A DNA stretch of 64,000 nt, taken from Bacteroidaceae bacterium (GTDB lineage Bacteria > Bacteroidota > Bacteroidia > Bacteroidales > Bacteroidaceae). The notes under the pieces are model-generated. The model was given only the letters and a program-made list of their open reading frames with translations, did no database searches and was not told the DNA's origin. Below, in pieces: positions 8,547 to 17,730 of this stretch. The position numbers were made by a program, and so were the translations under genes. The first letter of the stretch is position 1. Every line of letters begins with the position of its first letter. The stretch is taken from contig JAFUWG010000052.1 of the NCBI GenBank assembly GCA_017483605.1, forward strand, positions 1 to 64,000, in the 5' to 3' direction.

Positions 8547-11500
8547 TTTACCTTGAAGAAAAGAGAATAAAGTATCGGTATGAAAATCAGCGTAATCAGC
8601 GAGCCCACAAAGAGACCGCCCATGATGGTGACCGCCAACGAACCGAACAGGGCGTCGGTCACCAACGGTATCATGCCCAGGATGGTGGTGAGACTCGCCA
8701 TCATCACAGGAAGCAGACGCGACTTGGAACTCTGGATGAGTGCCGTGCGTGGCTCGATGCCCTGCGAGACTTCAAGGCTGATTTCGTCCATCAGCACAAT
8801 GCCGTTCTTAATCATCATGCCTATAAGTCCCAGCACACCTACAATGGCGACGAAGCCAAACTGCTTGCCCGTCAGCAGCACCACAGGAATCACGCCGATG
8901 ACCACCAGCGGGATGCAGCAGAAGATGATGGCAGGCTTCTTGTAGTCCTTGAAGAGCATCACCAGAATGAGAATCATGATGACGATGCAGATGGGGAATC
9001 CGTTGAAGAGGTACTTCATCGACTGGTCGCTTGCCTTCTTCTCGCCTTCCCACGTCAGGGTGTAGCCTTCGGGCAGGGCAATCTGCTCAATCTGCTTGGC
9101 AATTGCCTGACGAGCCGCCTCGGTGCCGACGCCTGGAGCCGGAGAGCATTGCAAACGCTGCGTCCGTTCTCCGTCGTAACGCACCACAACAGGCTCTTCC
9201 CACGTGATGTCCAAGCCATGCGACACCTGCTTGAGCGGCGTGGTCTGAATCAGTTTTTCGATGACATCCTCCTTGGTCACTGTGCCCGACATGAGTTTCT
9301 GCATCGTCGAGCGATTCATAAACTGCTTCAGGTTCGGTATCATCCCGAAAACCTGCACGTTGTCCAGGTTCTCCACGTTCTGTCCGTTCTCGTCCGTACA
9401 TTTGATGTAGATGTTCTCCGGGTGGATACCCTCATAGAATGTTCCCACAGGAATGCCGCCCGTGTATGCCATCATGGAGAGTGCCACGTCGCCACGAGAA
9501 AGTCCGCTGTTGCGAGCCGACGCCTGATCATAGTCGATGGTCAGCACAGGCACCTGCGGCTCCCAGTCGGACGTGGGCAGATACACCTTGTCTGAAGCAT
9601 CGACGATTGCCCGTGCGGAGTCCACCAACTGATGCAGCACAGCGGGGTCGGGACCGTGGAAACAAGCCTCGATAGGATACTTCTTGAACATCAGGTTATA
9701 TCGCTTGAACTTCACGTAGGCATCGGGGTACAAATCATTGATTTCCTGCTGGATGGCATCGATATTCTTCACCAACTCATCGGGCGAAGTGAAGTCGATA
9801 ATCAGTTCGCCGTATGCCAGCGAGGGCGTTGCGATGGAACGCACCAGATTGTAACGCGAAGGCGTGCCGCCAATGGAGGTGGTCACATGGGTGATATAGT
9901 CGTGCTTCATCAGCCGTTCCCTAATTTCCTTCAGGTCCTGCTCCGTCTGTGTGGAGTTGTAGCCCTCAGGCAATTTATACTCCATATAGAGTTGGTCATA
10001 CTCCATGTCGGGGAAGAAAGCCTGATTGACAAAGCGATAGGAGAATCCGCAAACTGCCAGCAGGGCAACGGTGAGCCCCACCACGACAAAGCGATGTTTC
10101 AGACCGAAATTGAGCACCTGCTCCAGTATCACGTATGACTTGCCCGTGTATAAATCGCCGCCCTCGCTGTCGGAGGTGGCAACCTTGTGATTCTTGAACA
10201 TCCATTCTGCCATCACCGGCACCTGCACCAATGCCAGCACCCAACTGAGCAAGAGGCTGACCGCGATGACGATGAAGAGGTCGCGTACATAGACACCTGC
10301 CGTGTCGGGACTCATGAAGATGGGCAGAAACGCCAAAATGGCAATGAGCGTGGCACCCAAGAGCGGCATGGCGGTCTTCTGACCGATGGACGTGAGTGCT
10401 TCCAGACGGGGCTTGCCTTTCTTGAGGTCCACCAAGATGCCATCCATGATGACGATGGCGTTGTCCACCAGCATACCCATCGCAATGATGAAACTGGCGA
10501 GCGACACACGCTGCAAGGTGCCGTCAAAGGCTTGCAACACCAAGAAAGAGCCAAACACAATGACCACCAAACTGGCTCCGATAATGACGCTGCTTCGCCA
10601 CCCCATGAAGAAGACGAGCACCAGCACCACAATCAGGACAGACTCGACCAGGTTGATGAGGAACGTGTTCAGTGCGTCGTTCACACGCTCGGGCTGGAAG
10701 AACACCTTCTGACACTCGATGCCTGCGGGCATACGCTGTTCGATGTCCGCAATTTTCTGCTCCACTTTCGCACCGACCTTCACCACATCATAGGCTGGAG
10801 AGCAGGCAATGCTGATGCCGAGTGCCTGCTGACCGTCGCACTCCATACGGTTTCGAGTCACCGCCTCGTAGGTCTTGGTCACCACGGCTATATCCTTGAT
10901 TCTCAGTTGGTCGTCATCATGTCCCTGAATGAGCATGTTGGCGATGTCGTCCACATTGTTGAAACGGTCGTTCACCGTCACACGGATGCGGCGGTCGCCA
11001 TTGTCGTAATAGCCCGCATAACTCGTCTTGTTCTGGTTGTTGAGGGTCTGAATGACCTCCGTCGGCATCACACCGAGGTTTGCCATCTTGTCCTCCCGCA
11101 ACTCAATGTTGATGCACTCGCTGCGCTTGCCGTAAATCTCCACGCGACTCACGCCGTCAATCTGCGAGACCTCCCGTTTCATCAGTTCGGCATAGTCGCT
11201 CAACTGGCGGTCGCTCTGTCCGTCGCTCTTCAAGGCATAAAACATGCCGTACACATCGCCAAAGTCGTCCTTGACCTGCGACGCCGAAGCCCCCGAGGGC
11301 AACTGGCTCTGCACGTTGGCGACCTTTCGGCGCAGCATGTCCCATTCCTGTTCCACCTTGTCGTCGGGAACGGTTGGAAGCAGTTCCACGGTGATGAGGC
11401 TCAGGTCGGCATAACTCGACGACTGTATGTTGTTGATGGTGGACATCTCGCGGATGCTCTTCTCCAGAGGGTCAGTCACCTCCAATTCCACCTGATGAGC

Positions 11501-11671
11501 CGAGGCTCCGGGATAGGTGGTCACCACCATCGCCTGCTTCACCTTGATGGCGGGGTCTTCAAACTTCGACATCGCTCCGTATGCCATGAAGCCGCCGACC
11601 ACCAGAATCACCACCAGAAAGTGAATCAGTTTACTGTTTTCCAATGCCCATTTGCTGTAGTTCATCTTCAT
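8543..11671 (-). CDS. RND-family inner membrane efflux transporter (AcrB/MMPL type)
   Basis: 1042 aa, the usual length of an AcrB-type permease. N-terminal helix followed by porter domain, TM2-6 ('GMLVDNAIVIMDGI' is the TM4 proton-relay region; the first Asp of the usual DD pair is kept and the second is Asn), second porter domain, and a C-terminal TM bundle ('GLIGMMIKNGIVLMDEI'). It exports small hydrophobic compounds using proton motive force; substrate cannot be predicted. A start six bases downstream (MNYSK) is equally possible. It sits 18 bp after the adaptor gene and overlaps the TolC-type gene by 4 bp. Confidence 0.93.
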   Translation of the reverse strand: MKMNYSKWALENSKLIHFLVVILVVGGFMAYGAMSKFEDPAIKVKQAMVVTTYPGASAHQVELEVTDPLEKSIREMSTINNIQSSSYADLSLITVELLPTVPDDKVEQEWDMLRRKVANVQSQLPSGASASQVKDDFGDVYGMFYALKSDGQSDRQLSDYAELMKREVSQIDGVSRVEIYGKRSECINIELREDKMANLGVMPTEVIQTLNNQNKTSYAGYYDNGDRRIRVTVNDRFNNVDDIANMLIQGHDDDQLRIKDIAVVTKTYEAVTRNRMECDGQQALGISIACSPAYDVVKVGAKVEQKIADIEQRMPAGIECQKVFFQPERVNDALNTFLINLVESVLIVVLVLVFFMGWRSSVIIGASLVVIVFGSFLVLQAFDGTLQRVSLASFIIAMGMLVDNAIVIMDGILVDLKKGKPRLEALTSIGQKTAMPLLGATLIAILAFLPIFMSPDTAGVYVRDLFIVIAVSLLLSWVLALVQVPVMAEWMFKNHKVATSDSEGGDLYTGKSYVILEQVLNFGLKHRFVVVGLTVALLAVCGFSYRFVNQAFFPDMEYDQLYMEYKLPEGYNSTQTEQDLKEIRERLMKHDYITHVTTSIGGTPSRYNLVRSIATPSLAYGELIIDFTSPDELVKNIDAIQQEINDLYPDAYVKFKRYNLMFKKYPIEACFHGPDPAVLHQLVDSARAIVDASDKVYLPTSDWEPQVPVLTIDYDQASARNSGLSRGDVALSMMAYTGGIPVGTFYEGIHPENIYIKCTDENGQNVENLDNVQVFGMIPNLKQFMNRSTMQKLMSGTVTKEDVIEKLIQTTPLKQVSHGLDITWEEPVVVRYDGERTQRLQCSPAPGVGTEAARQAIAKQIEQIALPEGYTLTWEGEKKASDQSMKYLFNGFPICIVIMILILVMLFKDYKKPAIIFCCIPLVVIGVIPVVLLTGKQFGFVAIVGVLGLIGMMIKNGIVLMDEISLEVSQGIEPRTALIQSSKSRLLPVMMASLTTILGMIPLVTDALFGSLAVTIMGGLFVGSLITLIFIPILYSLFFKVK

Positions 11672-11689
11672 CTGTCATGTATAGAGATT

Positions 11690-12763
11690 CTACAAAAGTC
11701 CACCCACATTCGACGCCGAAGGCTTCTGCAACAGCGTGACCTTCTGTCCGTCCTTCACATGGTGAACACCCGATGCAACCACCTTTTCACCCGCCTTCAG
11801 ACCGCTGTCCACCTGTGCCGTCCCGTCGCGATTGAGCATCGACACAGTGACAGGACGCGTCCGCACGGTGCCACTCGCCGCATCGTAAACAAACACCTGC
11901 GTTTTTCCGCCCTCCATCAGCACGGCAGACGACGGCACATTCACCGCCGCAGTCGTTCCGTCGTCGGTCACTTCGGCATACACCATCGTGGTCATGCCCG
12001 GGGTGACTTTCTTGCGGTCAACCTTGCCCGAGAACTTGAGGCGAATCGTGTAGAGTTGGGACGCATTCGCCTCCTGACTGGTGCGGACAATCGTCAGCGG
12101 AAACTTCTCGTCGCCCGTCACATCAAATTTGCAATAGAAGTTCGTAATCTGCTCTAAATGAGAGAAATCGGAAGAACTGACATGAATCTCCACTTCTGTG
12201 TCGCCGCTGCCAAACACACTCAGCACGGGCATTCCGGCACTCACCGTTTCGCCCGCCTCGTGCAGTTTCGTCTGCACGTAGCCATCGATGGTGCTCCTCA
12301 GTTTGGTGTCTGCCAACTGATTCCTGTGGTTCGCCAGTTTCTGGGTGATTTGCTGAAGCCCGTAGCGTGCCTTGTCGTTATTGCTTGCCGTCGTGTTGCC
12401 CTCGGCGTAGAGTGCCATCACACGCTCCGCATCTGCCTTCACCTGTTCATACTCTGCCTGCGTGGCGGCAAGTTGTACCTGATAGTCGCGGCTGTCCATC
12501 TCTGCCACCACCTGACCTCGCGACACGTGGTCACCTTCCTTCACCAACACACGCAGGATGGGTCCGCTCACACGGAACGCCAAATTCACCTCGGAAGCCG
12601 ATTTGGTTCTGCCAGTGAAGGTGGTCACAGCATTTTCGTTGACGCTTTTTGCCACAGCGACCTCCACTCTCGGTTCTGTCTCCTTCGCTGCCTGCCCTTT
12701 GCTGCAAGACGTGATGCCCACAGCCGCTAGCAACACCGAAGCCACATAAACAATTCGTTTCAT
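11690..12763 (-). CDS. RND efflux periplasmic adaptor (membrane fusion) lipoprotein
   Basis: 357 aa. Lipoprotein signal with lipobox 'ITSC' (C20). Then the HlyD/AcrA-type order: beta-barrel entry, biotinyl-lipoyl half ('GPILRVLVKEGDHVSRGQVV'), short alpha-helical hairpin (about 95-150), second lipoyl half ('GYVQTKLHEAGETVSAGMPV'), barrel and membrane-proximal domain. It links the RND pump to the outer-membrane channel. First gene of the efflux operon; the AraC-type regulator gene is divergent across a 576-bp gap. Confidence 0.92.
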   Translation of the reverse strand: MKRIVYVASVLLAAVGITSCSKGQAAKETEPRVEVAVAKSVNENAVTTFTGRTKSASEVNLAFRVSGPILRVLVKEGDHVSRGQVVAEMDSRDYQVQLAATQAEYEQVKADAERVMALYAEGNTTASNNDKARYGLQQITQKLANHRNQLADTKLRSTIDGYVQTKLHEAGETVSAGMPVLSVFGSGDTEVEIHVSSSDFSHLEQITNFYCKFDVTGDEKFPLTIVRTSQEANASQLYTIRLKFSGKVDRKKVTPGMTTMVYAEVTDDGTTAAVNVPSSAVLMEGGKTQVFVYDAASGTVRTRPVTVSMLNRDGTAQVDSGLKAGEKVVASGVHHVKDGQKVTLLQKPSASNVGGLL

Positions 12764-13339
12764 ATTCTTTTATACATTATATATTATTAGTCACAACAAA
12801 TACCTCCATCCTCCCCGCTGTGCAGCCCGTCACTCCCCTCTCCCATCCTCTTCGACCCCTCTCTGCGGCATCCTTCTTTTTCCCTCCAGAGCCTTCTCCA
12901 AAGGGCTTTTGCCGCAAGTGTTCTTAAAACTAAACTTAGATTTTATAAAATTCAAGTTAGATTTATATAAATTTAAGTTCAATTTTATAAAATTTAAGTT
13001 CAATTTTATAAAATTTAAGTTGAATTTTATAAAATCTAAGTTTAGTTTTAAGAGCGTCTGCCGCATCGGGGCATCGGGGCGTGCCGCCAAAGACCCTCAG
13101 GGAGTGCCTTGTGGGGCAATCGGAGAACACCAGGGGAGGCAACAGGAGATTCCTTTCATGAAGGATTTCGGAATATTCTCCCTCGGGGTTTCGGGTGCAA
13201 ATTTACAGCATTATTCTGTAACTTTATTGGTGGAAAAACCATCACTTTTGTTCAAAATGTATTTTTCCTTTATAAAAAGATGCTAAAAGTGTTGTATGTT
13301 TGTTCAAAAAGTAGTTATTTTGTAGTCAAATTTGTTATT
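12764..13339. other. divergent regulatory gap between efflux operon and AraC gene
   Basis: 576 bp with no convincing gene. It holds the AT-rich palindrome array at 12923-13052. GC-rich sequence flanks the array on both sides. From about 13200 onward the sequence becomes AT-rich again; TTTG near 13299 and a 'TTATTTTG' near 13314 may form the AraC promoter. Peptides that can be translated through the array on both strands are repetitive artefacts. Confidence 0.6.
12923..13052. repeat. 21-bp-period AT-rich palindrome array (candidate operator)
   Basis: Five units of the form AAGTTSAATTTTATAAAATYT start at about 12933, 12954, 12975, 12996 and 13017, exactly 21 bp apart. The third and fourth are identical. 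Each is centred on the palindrome TTTTATAAAA. The whole array is bounded by perfect 33-bp inverted arms (12923-12955 and 13020-13052). A 21-bp period equals two helical turns, so all unit centres face one side of the DNA. This fits a multi-site operator or an intrinsically curved segment; no binding protein is proven. Confidence 0.8.
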
Positions 13340-14290
13340 ATGTTAGAAGACAGAGTCATCATTCGTGAGATTGAAGGCGGAGAAATCGACATTCTCGACG
13401 CCGAAGAAGACATTGTGAAGTTTTCCATGACGGGTATGTTCATCTGCAAAGAGGGAGAAATCACGCTCAGTCTGGACGAAACGGAATACCACATGACGAA
13501 GCATTCCATCATCGTGTACTTTTCCTACAGCAAACTTCACATCATCAGCCACACACCCAACCTGCGTGGCACCCTGATTGGCACCAACCTGGAGACCATC
13601 CAGCCGATGCTCTATCAGGTGAGCAACTTCAACGCACTTTTCGTGCTGAAGAAGGCTCCTTTCCAGACCATTACAGAGGTCCAATACGACAATCTGCAGC
13701 AGCACATCACCATGCTGACCACCATGACCAAACGGGAGCAGGAGGAACGGAAGAACTACCTCGCAACAAAAAGACGCCCCGTGGCAGACATGGCAAGGAA
13801 ACAGGCAGAACTGCTCAGTTACTCCCTGATTCTGGAGGTGCTGCAATGCTATGCCAACATGCCTTTCGACATGTCGCCGATGTCGAGAAAAGACGAGGTG
13901 CTGCAGAAGTTCGTCACGCAACTCTACCGCAAATACCGCACCGAGCACGAGGTGAGTTACTACGCCAACCAGCAGTTCCTCACCAGCCGCTATTTCAGTG
14001 CCATCGTGAAGGAAAGGTCGGGCAAATCGCCCAGCCAATGGATTTCTACCGCCCTGCTGGTCGATGCACAAAACTTGCTGAAAAGCAGCAACATGACCAT
14101 CAAGGAGATTTCCGACCTGCTCTGCTTCCCCAATCAGAGTTACTTCGGGAAATGGTTCAAAAACCTCACCTCCCTCGGACCACTCGACTACCGAAAGGGA
14201 CGGAAGAGTCCGAAAAATGTGGAGGACACGGACTTCACCGATGTGATACAGCGTGGGCTGAACTACGTGGGCAAAACGCTGGACGAATAA
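13340..14290 (+). CDS. AraC-family transcriptional regulator
   Basis: 316 aa from ATG 13340. The frame is open further upstream, but the upstream part crosses the AT-rich promoter-like region and has no family similarity, so the start 'MLEDRVIIREIEGG' is preferred; ATG 13280 is an alternative. Residues of about 10-160 form a cupin-like sensing domain. The C-terminal 100 residues are the two-helix-turn-helix AraC domain ('YFSAIVKERSGKSPSQWI', 'TIKEISDLLCFPNQSYFGKW'). It is divergent from the RND efflux operon, so regulation of that operon through the palindrome array is likely by position; it could also serve the downstream lipoprotein/PL11 genes. Confidence 0.88.
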   Translation: MLEDRVIIREIEGGEIDILDAEEDIVKFSMTGMFICKEGEITLSLDETEYHMTKHSIIVYFSYSKLHIISHTPNLRGTLIGTNLETIQPMLYQVSNFNALFVLKKAPFQTITEVQYDNLQQHITMLTTMTKREQEERKNYLATKRRPVADMARKQAELLSYSLILEVLQCYANMPFDMSPMSRKDEVLQKFVTQLYRKYRTEHEVSYYANQQFLTSRYFSAIVKERSGKSPSQWISTALLVDAQNLLKSSNMTIKEISDLLCFPNQSYFGKWFKNLTSLGPLDYRKGRKSPKNVEDTDFTDVIQRGLNYVGKTLDE

Positions 14291-14335
14291 TCGCTTGAAC
14301 AAACAAAAGAACACAACAAAAATATCACAGAAAAA

Positions 14336-14815
14336 ATGAAAAAGATTTTTGGAATGATTTCCATCATGCTGTGCCTGATGGCTGGCATCACATCTTGTCT
14401 TGACGACTCCAACGCAGAAGCAACCTGCACCTACGCAGTCGTGTCCGACAGCATCGTTTACACAGACACGCTCGACGCCGTATATGACTCACTCATCCAT
14501 GCCAGCCTCACCACGCTGGAACATGCCAACTACACCTTCCAGAAGTCGGCTGAGGTTGACCAAAGCATGACCGCCTACGCGGTGGCAAAATGCGATGAAC
14601 TGGCAGGAACGGAATTTGCGGCAAACCTCGCAAAAGCCGTGACTTTAAGTGCCATCCAGAACGAGATGTACAAGGCAAACAGCGACTTCTTCACCGCCAA
14701 GGGCATCACTAACGCGGCAGGCATCGGACTGCACCCCTTCACGGTTCACCTCACGCTGTGGAACTATAGCAATCAGACAGCCATCGGCATCGGACACATC
14801 AACGTTTCAGAATAA
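14336..14815 (+). CDS. small lipoprotein of unknown function
   Basis: 159 aa. Lipoprotein signal with lipobox 'ITSC' (C21) followed by acidic residues, which in Bacteroidota often marks surface-exposed lipoproteins. The remainder has no motif I recognise; it is a mixed alpha/beta sequence rich in Ala and Thr, ending in 'GIGHINVSE'. It lies 45 bp after the AraC gene and 17 bp before the PL11 lyase gene, same strand, and is probably co-transcribed with the lyase. Confidence 0.75.
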   Translation: MKKIFGMISIMLCLMAGITSCLDDSNAEATCTYAVVSDSIVYTDTLDAVYDSLIHASLTTLEHANYTFQKSAEVDQSMTAYAVAKCDELAGTEFAANLAKAVTLSAIQNEMYKANSDFFTAKGITNAAGIGLHPFTVHLTLWNYSNQTAIGIGHINVSE

Positions 14816-14832
14816 AAAAAGCCCCACACAAA

Positions 14833-16704
14833 ATGAAGACACGCACGTTTTTCGCCGCTTTCGCCCTGCTCACAACGGTTCTCTCCAACGCTCAACCCTC
14901 CTACTCGCCCGACATCCAGAAAGAGAAGTTGGGACGTGGGTTGGTGTGCTTACGCGAGGGGGATAGCCTTGTGGTTTCGTGGCGAATGCTTGAAGAAGAT
15001 GATGAGCACACGACATTCAATCTCTACCTGAATGATAAACGATTGAACAAGAAGCCTATAGAGGATGCCACCTTCTTCAAAACTTTAGCCCCAAAAACGG
15101 ATGCCGAACTGAAGGTTTCAGCCGTAAAAAACGGCAAAGAATCCAAACAGGACACAGGTGTCTTCACCTATCACCCCAATCAAAAAGACTACCTCTCCAT
15201 CCCCATCTCCAAGCCCGAAGGTGGTGTTGCCCCCGACGGTCGCCCTTACACCTACTCTGCCAACGATGCCAGCGTGGGTGACGTGGATGGAGACGGCGAA
15301 TACGAGGTCATTCTGAAATGGGACCCTTCCAACAGTCACGACAACAGCCATGAGGGGTACACGGGGAATGTCTATCTTGACTGCTACACGCTGAAAGGCG
15401 AGCAACTCTGGCGAATCGACCTCGGCAGAAACATCCGTGCCGGTGCCCACTATACTCAGTTTCTCGTTTACGACTTCGATGGCGACGGCCGCTCCGAACT
15501 CATCACAAAAACAGCCGACGGCACCATCGACGGACAGGGCAACGCCATCGGCGACCCCAATGCGAACTGGGTGATGAGCGGCAGCATCGAGAAAGAGATT
15601 CCGGGCAAGATGGAGAAAAAGAGAACCAATGTCGTGGGCAGAATCCTCGATGGGCCTGAATACCTCACGGTCTTTGACGGACGCACGGGCAAAGCCCTCA
15701 AAACGGTTGACTACCAGCCTCCACGCGGCAATGTTGCCAGTTGGGGCGACAACTACGGCAACCGAGTGGACCGTTTCTTGGCGGCTGTGGCATACCTTGA
15801 CGGCAAACACCCCAGTGCCGTGATGTGCCGCGGGTATTACACCAAAACGTACCTCGCCGCCTACGATTGGAACGGCACCGACCTCACGCTCCGTTGGCTT
15901 TTCGACTCCGAAAAGTTCCCCGGCTTCTCAGGTCAAGGCAACCACAACCTGCGTGTGGGTGATGTAGATGGCGACGGATGCGACGAGATCACCTACGGTT
16001 CGATGGCGGTCAACAACGATGGCACAGGGCTTTACACCACTCGCATGGGGCACGGCGATGCCATCCACCAATTCGCCTTCTATCCCGACAGCACTCAACT
16101 GCAGATTTGGGATGTTCACGAAAACAAGAAGGATGGCTCTGACTTCCGCGATGCCCGCACAGGGCGAATCATCTTCCAAATCCCCAGCACCGACGATGTG
16201 GGACGCGGCATGGCTGCCGACATCGACCCTACCAACTGGGGACTCGAAATGTGGTCTTCCTCGCAGCGTGGCTACTTCGATGTGAAAGGCAATCTCCATG
16301 CCGAAAATGCTTGGATTCCCATGAACAGTGCGGTCTGGTGGGACGGCGACCTGTTGCGTGAACTCCTCGACCGCAACGCCATCAGCAAGTGGAACTGGAA
16401 TGCCGAAAAAGCGGAAACCATCAAAGACTTCCGTGCCGAAGGCTGCTCCTTCAACAACGGCACCAAACAGAACCCGTGCCTCTCTGCCGACATCCTCGGC
16501 GACTGGCGAGAAGAAGTCATCGTTCGCAACAACGAAAGCACCGAACTCCGCATCTACTCCACCACCATCCCCACCTCCCATCGCTTCCCCACCTTCATGC
16601 TCAACATTCCCTACCGCATCAGCGTCGCCACCGAAAATGTCGGCTACAACCAACCACCCGAACCAAGTTTCTATTTCGGGAGCGACATGAAAATTTCAAA
16701 ATGA
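14833..16704 (+). CDS. secreted rhamnogalacturonan lyase, PL11 family
   Basis: 623 aa, the usual length of PL11 enzymes. Signal peptide 1-21. An N-terminal fibronectin-like domain (about 28-120, 'LGRGLVCLREGDSLVVSWR') precedes an eight-bladed propeller with repeated calcium-binding FG-GAP-like loops ('DVDGDGEYEVILKWD', 'DFDGDGRSELITKTADG', 'DVDGDGCDEITYG', 'LGDWREEVI'). PL11 lyases cleave rhamnogalacturonan I by beta-elimination. The endo or exo mode cannot be read with confidence. No SusC/SusD partners are nearby; the GH127 arabinofuranosidase 8 kb away would act on side chains of the same polymer. A bidirectional terminator follows. Confidence 0.92.
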   Translation: MKTRTFFAAFALLTTVLSNAQPSYSPDIQKEKLGRGLVCLREGDSLVVSWRMLEEDDEHTTFNLYLNDKRLNKKPIEDATFFKTLAPKTDAELKVSAVKNGKESKQDTGVFTYHPNQKDYLSIPISKPEGGVAPDGRPYTYSANDASVGDVDGDGEYEVILKWDPSNSHDNSHEGYTGNVYLDCYTLKGEQLWRIDLGRNIRAGAHYTQFLVYDFDGDGRSELITKTADGTIDGQGNAIGDPNANWVMSGSIEKEIPGKMEKKRTNVVGRILDGPEYLTVFDGRTGKALKTVDYQPPRGNVASWGDNYGNRVDRFLAAVAYLDGKHPSAVMCRGYYTKTYLAAYDWNGTDLTLRWLFDSEKFPGFSGQGNHNLRVGDVDGDGCDEITYGSMAVNNDGTGLYTTRMGHGDAIHQFAFYPDSTQLQIWDVHENKKDGSDFRDARTGRIIFQIPSTDDVGRGMAADIDPTNWGLEMWSSSQRGYFDVKGNLHAENAWIPMNSAVWWDGDLLRELLDRNAISKWNWNAEKAETIKDFRAEGCSFNNGTKQNPCLSADILGDWREEVIVRNNESTELRIYSTTIPTSHRFPTFMLNIPYRISVATENVGYNQPPEPSFYFGSDMKISK

Positions 16705-16720
16705 ATTCTTTCCTCATACA

Positions 16721-16763
16721 AAAAAACTCTGCAAGCCATGACACACGGTTTGCAGAGTTTTTT
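16721..16763. terminator. bidirectional terminator between PL11 and kdsD
   Basis: Arms 'AAAAAACTCTGCAA' and 'TTGCAGAGTTTTTT' form a stem with A- and T-runs on the two sides. The two genes are convergent, so it can serve both. Confidence 0.8.
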
Positions 16764-16785
16764 CATCTGTGATAACTTCTTCAGA

Positions 16786-17730
16786 TTAGTTCATGATGGC
16801 GAAGTAATCCACGATGCCGACCAGTTTGCCGTGATCGGTGACGAGGAGGGAGTGGATTTTGTGGTTACGGAACATCTGTTGGATGGTGGTCAGTTTCGCC
16901 TCGGGGGAGATGGTCTTGGGGGTGCTGGTCATGGCTTCGCTCACGGAGAGATTGATGAAGTTTTCTCGAGCACCTTCTACGGCACGGCGGATGTCGCCGT
17001 CGGTGATGATGCCGAGAATCTTATCGTTTTCCATGACGACTCCCAAGCCAAGTTTGCCAGAACTGATGGTGATGAGGGCATCGGAAAGTCGCATGGTGGG
17101 AGGCACGATGGGGAAATTGTCGGTGTACATAACATCTTTGACTCTGACCAAAAGTTTGCGACCGAGTGAACCACCCGGGTGGAACTGAGCAAAGTCTTTT
17201 GCCTTGAACTTGCGAACTTCCATCAGAGCACAAGCAAGGGCATCGCCCATCGCCATGGCTGCTGTTGTGCTGGAGGTTGGAGCAAGATTCAAAGGGCACG
17301 CCTCTTTTTCAACTCGACAAAGTATGTGATAGTCGGAATGCTGTGCCAGAAGCGAATGAGCGTCGCTGGTCATGGACACGATGGGGAGATGGCGGTCTTC
17401 GAGCGATGCGACAATTCGCAGCAATTCGTCGGTGTTGCCCGAATTGCTAATCAACAAAAGAACGTCATTGTCCATGATTTCGCCCAAATCGCCATGAAGG
17501 GCATCAAGGGCATTGAGGTAGATGGCTGGTGTGCCGGTCGATGCCAATGTGGCCGCAACTTTTGCCCCCACATGTCCCGACTTGCCAACACCCGTCACGA
17601 CAACGTGTCCCGAACAATGGTGGATGAGGTCAACTACCTGTTCGAAACTGTTGTCAAGTTGAGGAATGAGGTCGAGCAATGCCTGTGCTTCGTCGCGAAG
17701 GCATCGCTCTGCAAAGGGTATGGATTTCAT
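16786..17730 (-). CDS. kdsD: D-arabinose 5-phosphate isomerase
   Basis: 314 aa. N-terminal SIS domain (about 35-190; 'VVTGVGKSGHVGAKVAATLAS', 'ISNSGNTDEL', 'APTSSTTAAMAMGDALA') and two CBS domains (about 205-314; 'GIITDGDIRRAVE'). It converts ribulose 5-phosphate to arabinose 5-phosphate, the first step towards Kdo for lipopolysaccharide. The start overlaps the stop of kdsA by 4 bp (17727-17730), so the first two Kdo enzymes are translationally coupled. Last gene of the slyD-aroC-ssb-kdsA-kdsD run. Confidence 0.93.
   Translation of the reverse strand: MKSIPFAERCLRDEAQALLDLIPQLDNSFEQVVDLIHHCSGHVVVTGVGKSGHVGAKVAATLASTGTPAIYLNALDALHGDLGEIMDNDVLLLISNSGNTDELLRIVASLEDRHLPIVSMTSDAHSLLAQHSDYHILCRVEKEACPLNLAPTSSTTAAMAMGDALACALMEVRKFKAKDFAQFHPGGSLGRKLLVRVKDVMYTDNFPIVPPTMRLSDALITISSGKLGLGVVMENDKILGIITDGDIRRAVEGARENFINLSVSEAMTSTPKTISPEAKLTTIQQMFRNHKIHSLLVTDHGKLVGIVDYFAIMN

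Noticed and set aside
10187..12157. Long plus-strand open frame opposite the RND and adaptor genes
   Set aside because: It is the His/Arg-rich antisense of two well-conserved genes; no family features, start or signal of its own.
12830..13286. Peptides on both strands through the AT array
   Set aside because: Both are simple repeats of the 21-bp unit (a 7-residue period) and nearly mirror each other because the DNA is palindromic.
13109..13339. N-terminal extension of the AraC-type regulator
   Set aside because: The extra 77 codons cover promoter-like AT-rich DNA and show no domain; ATG 13340 gives a normal family length.
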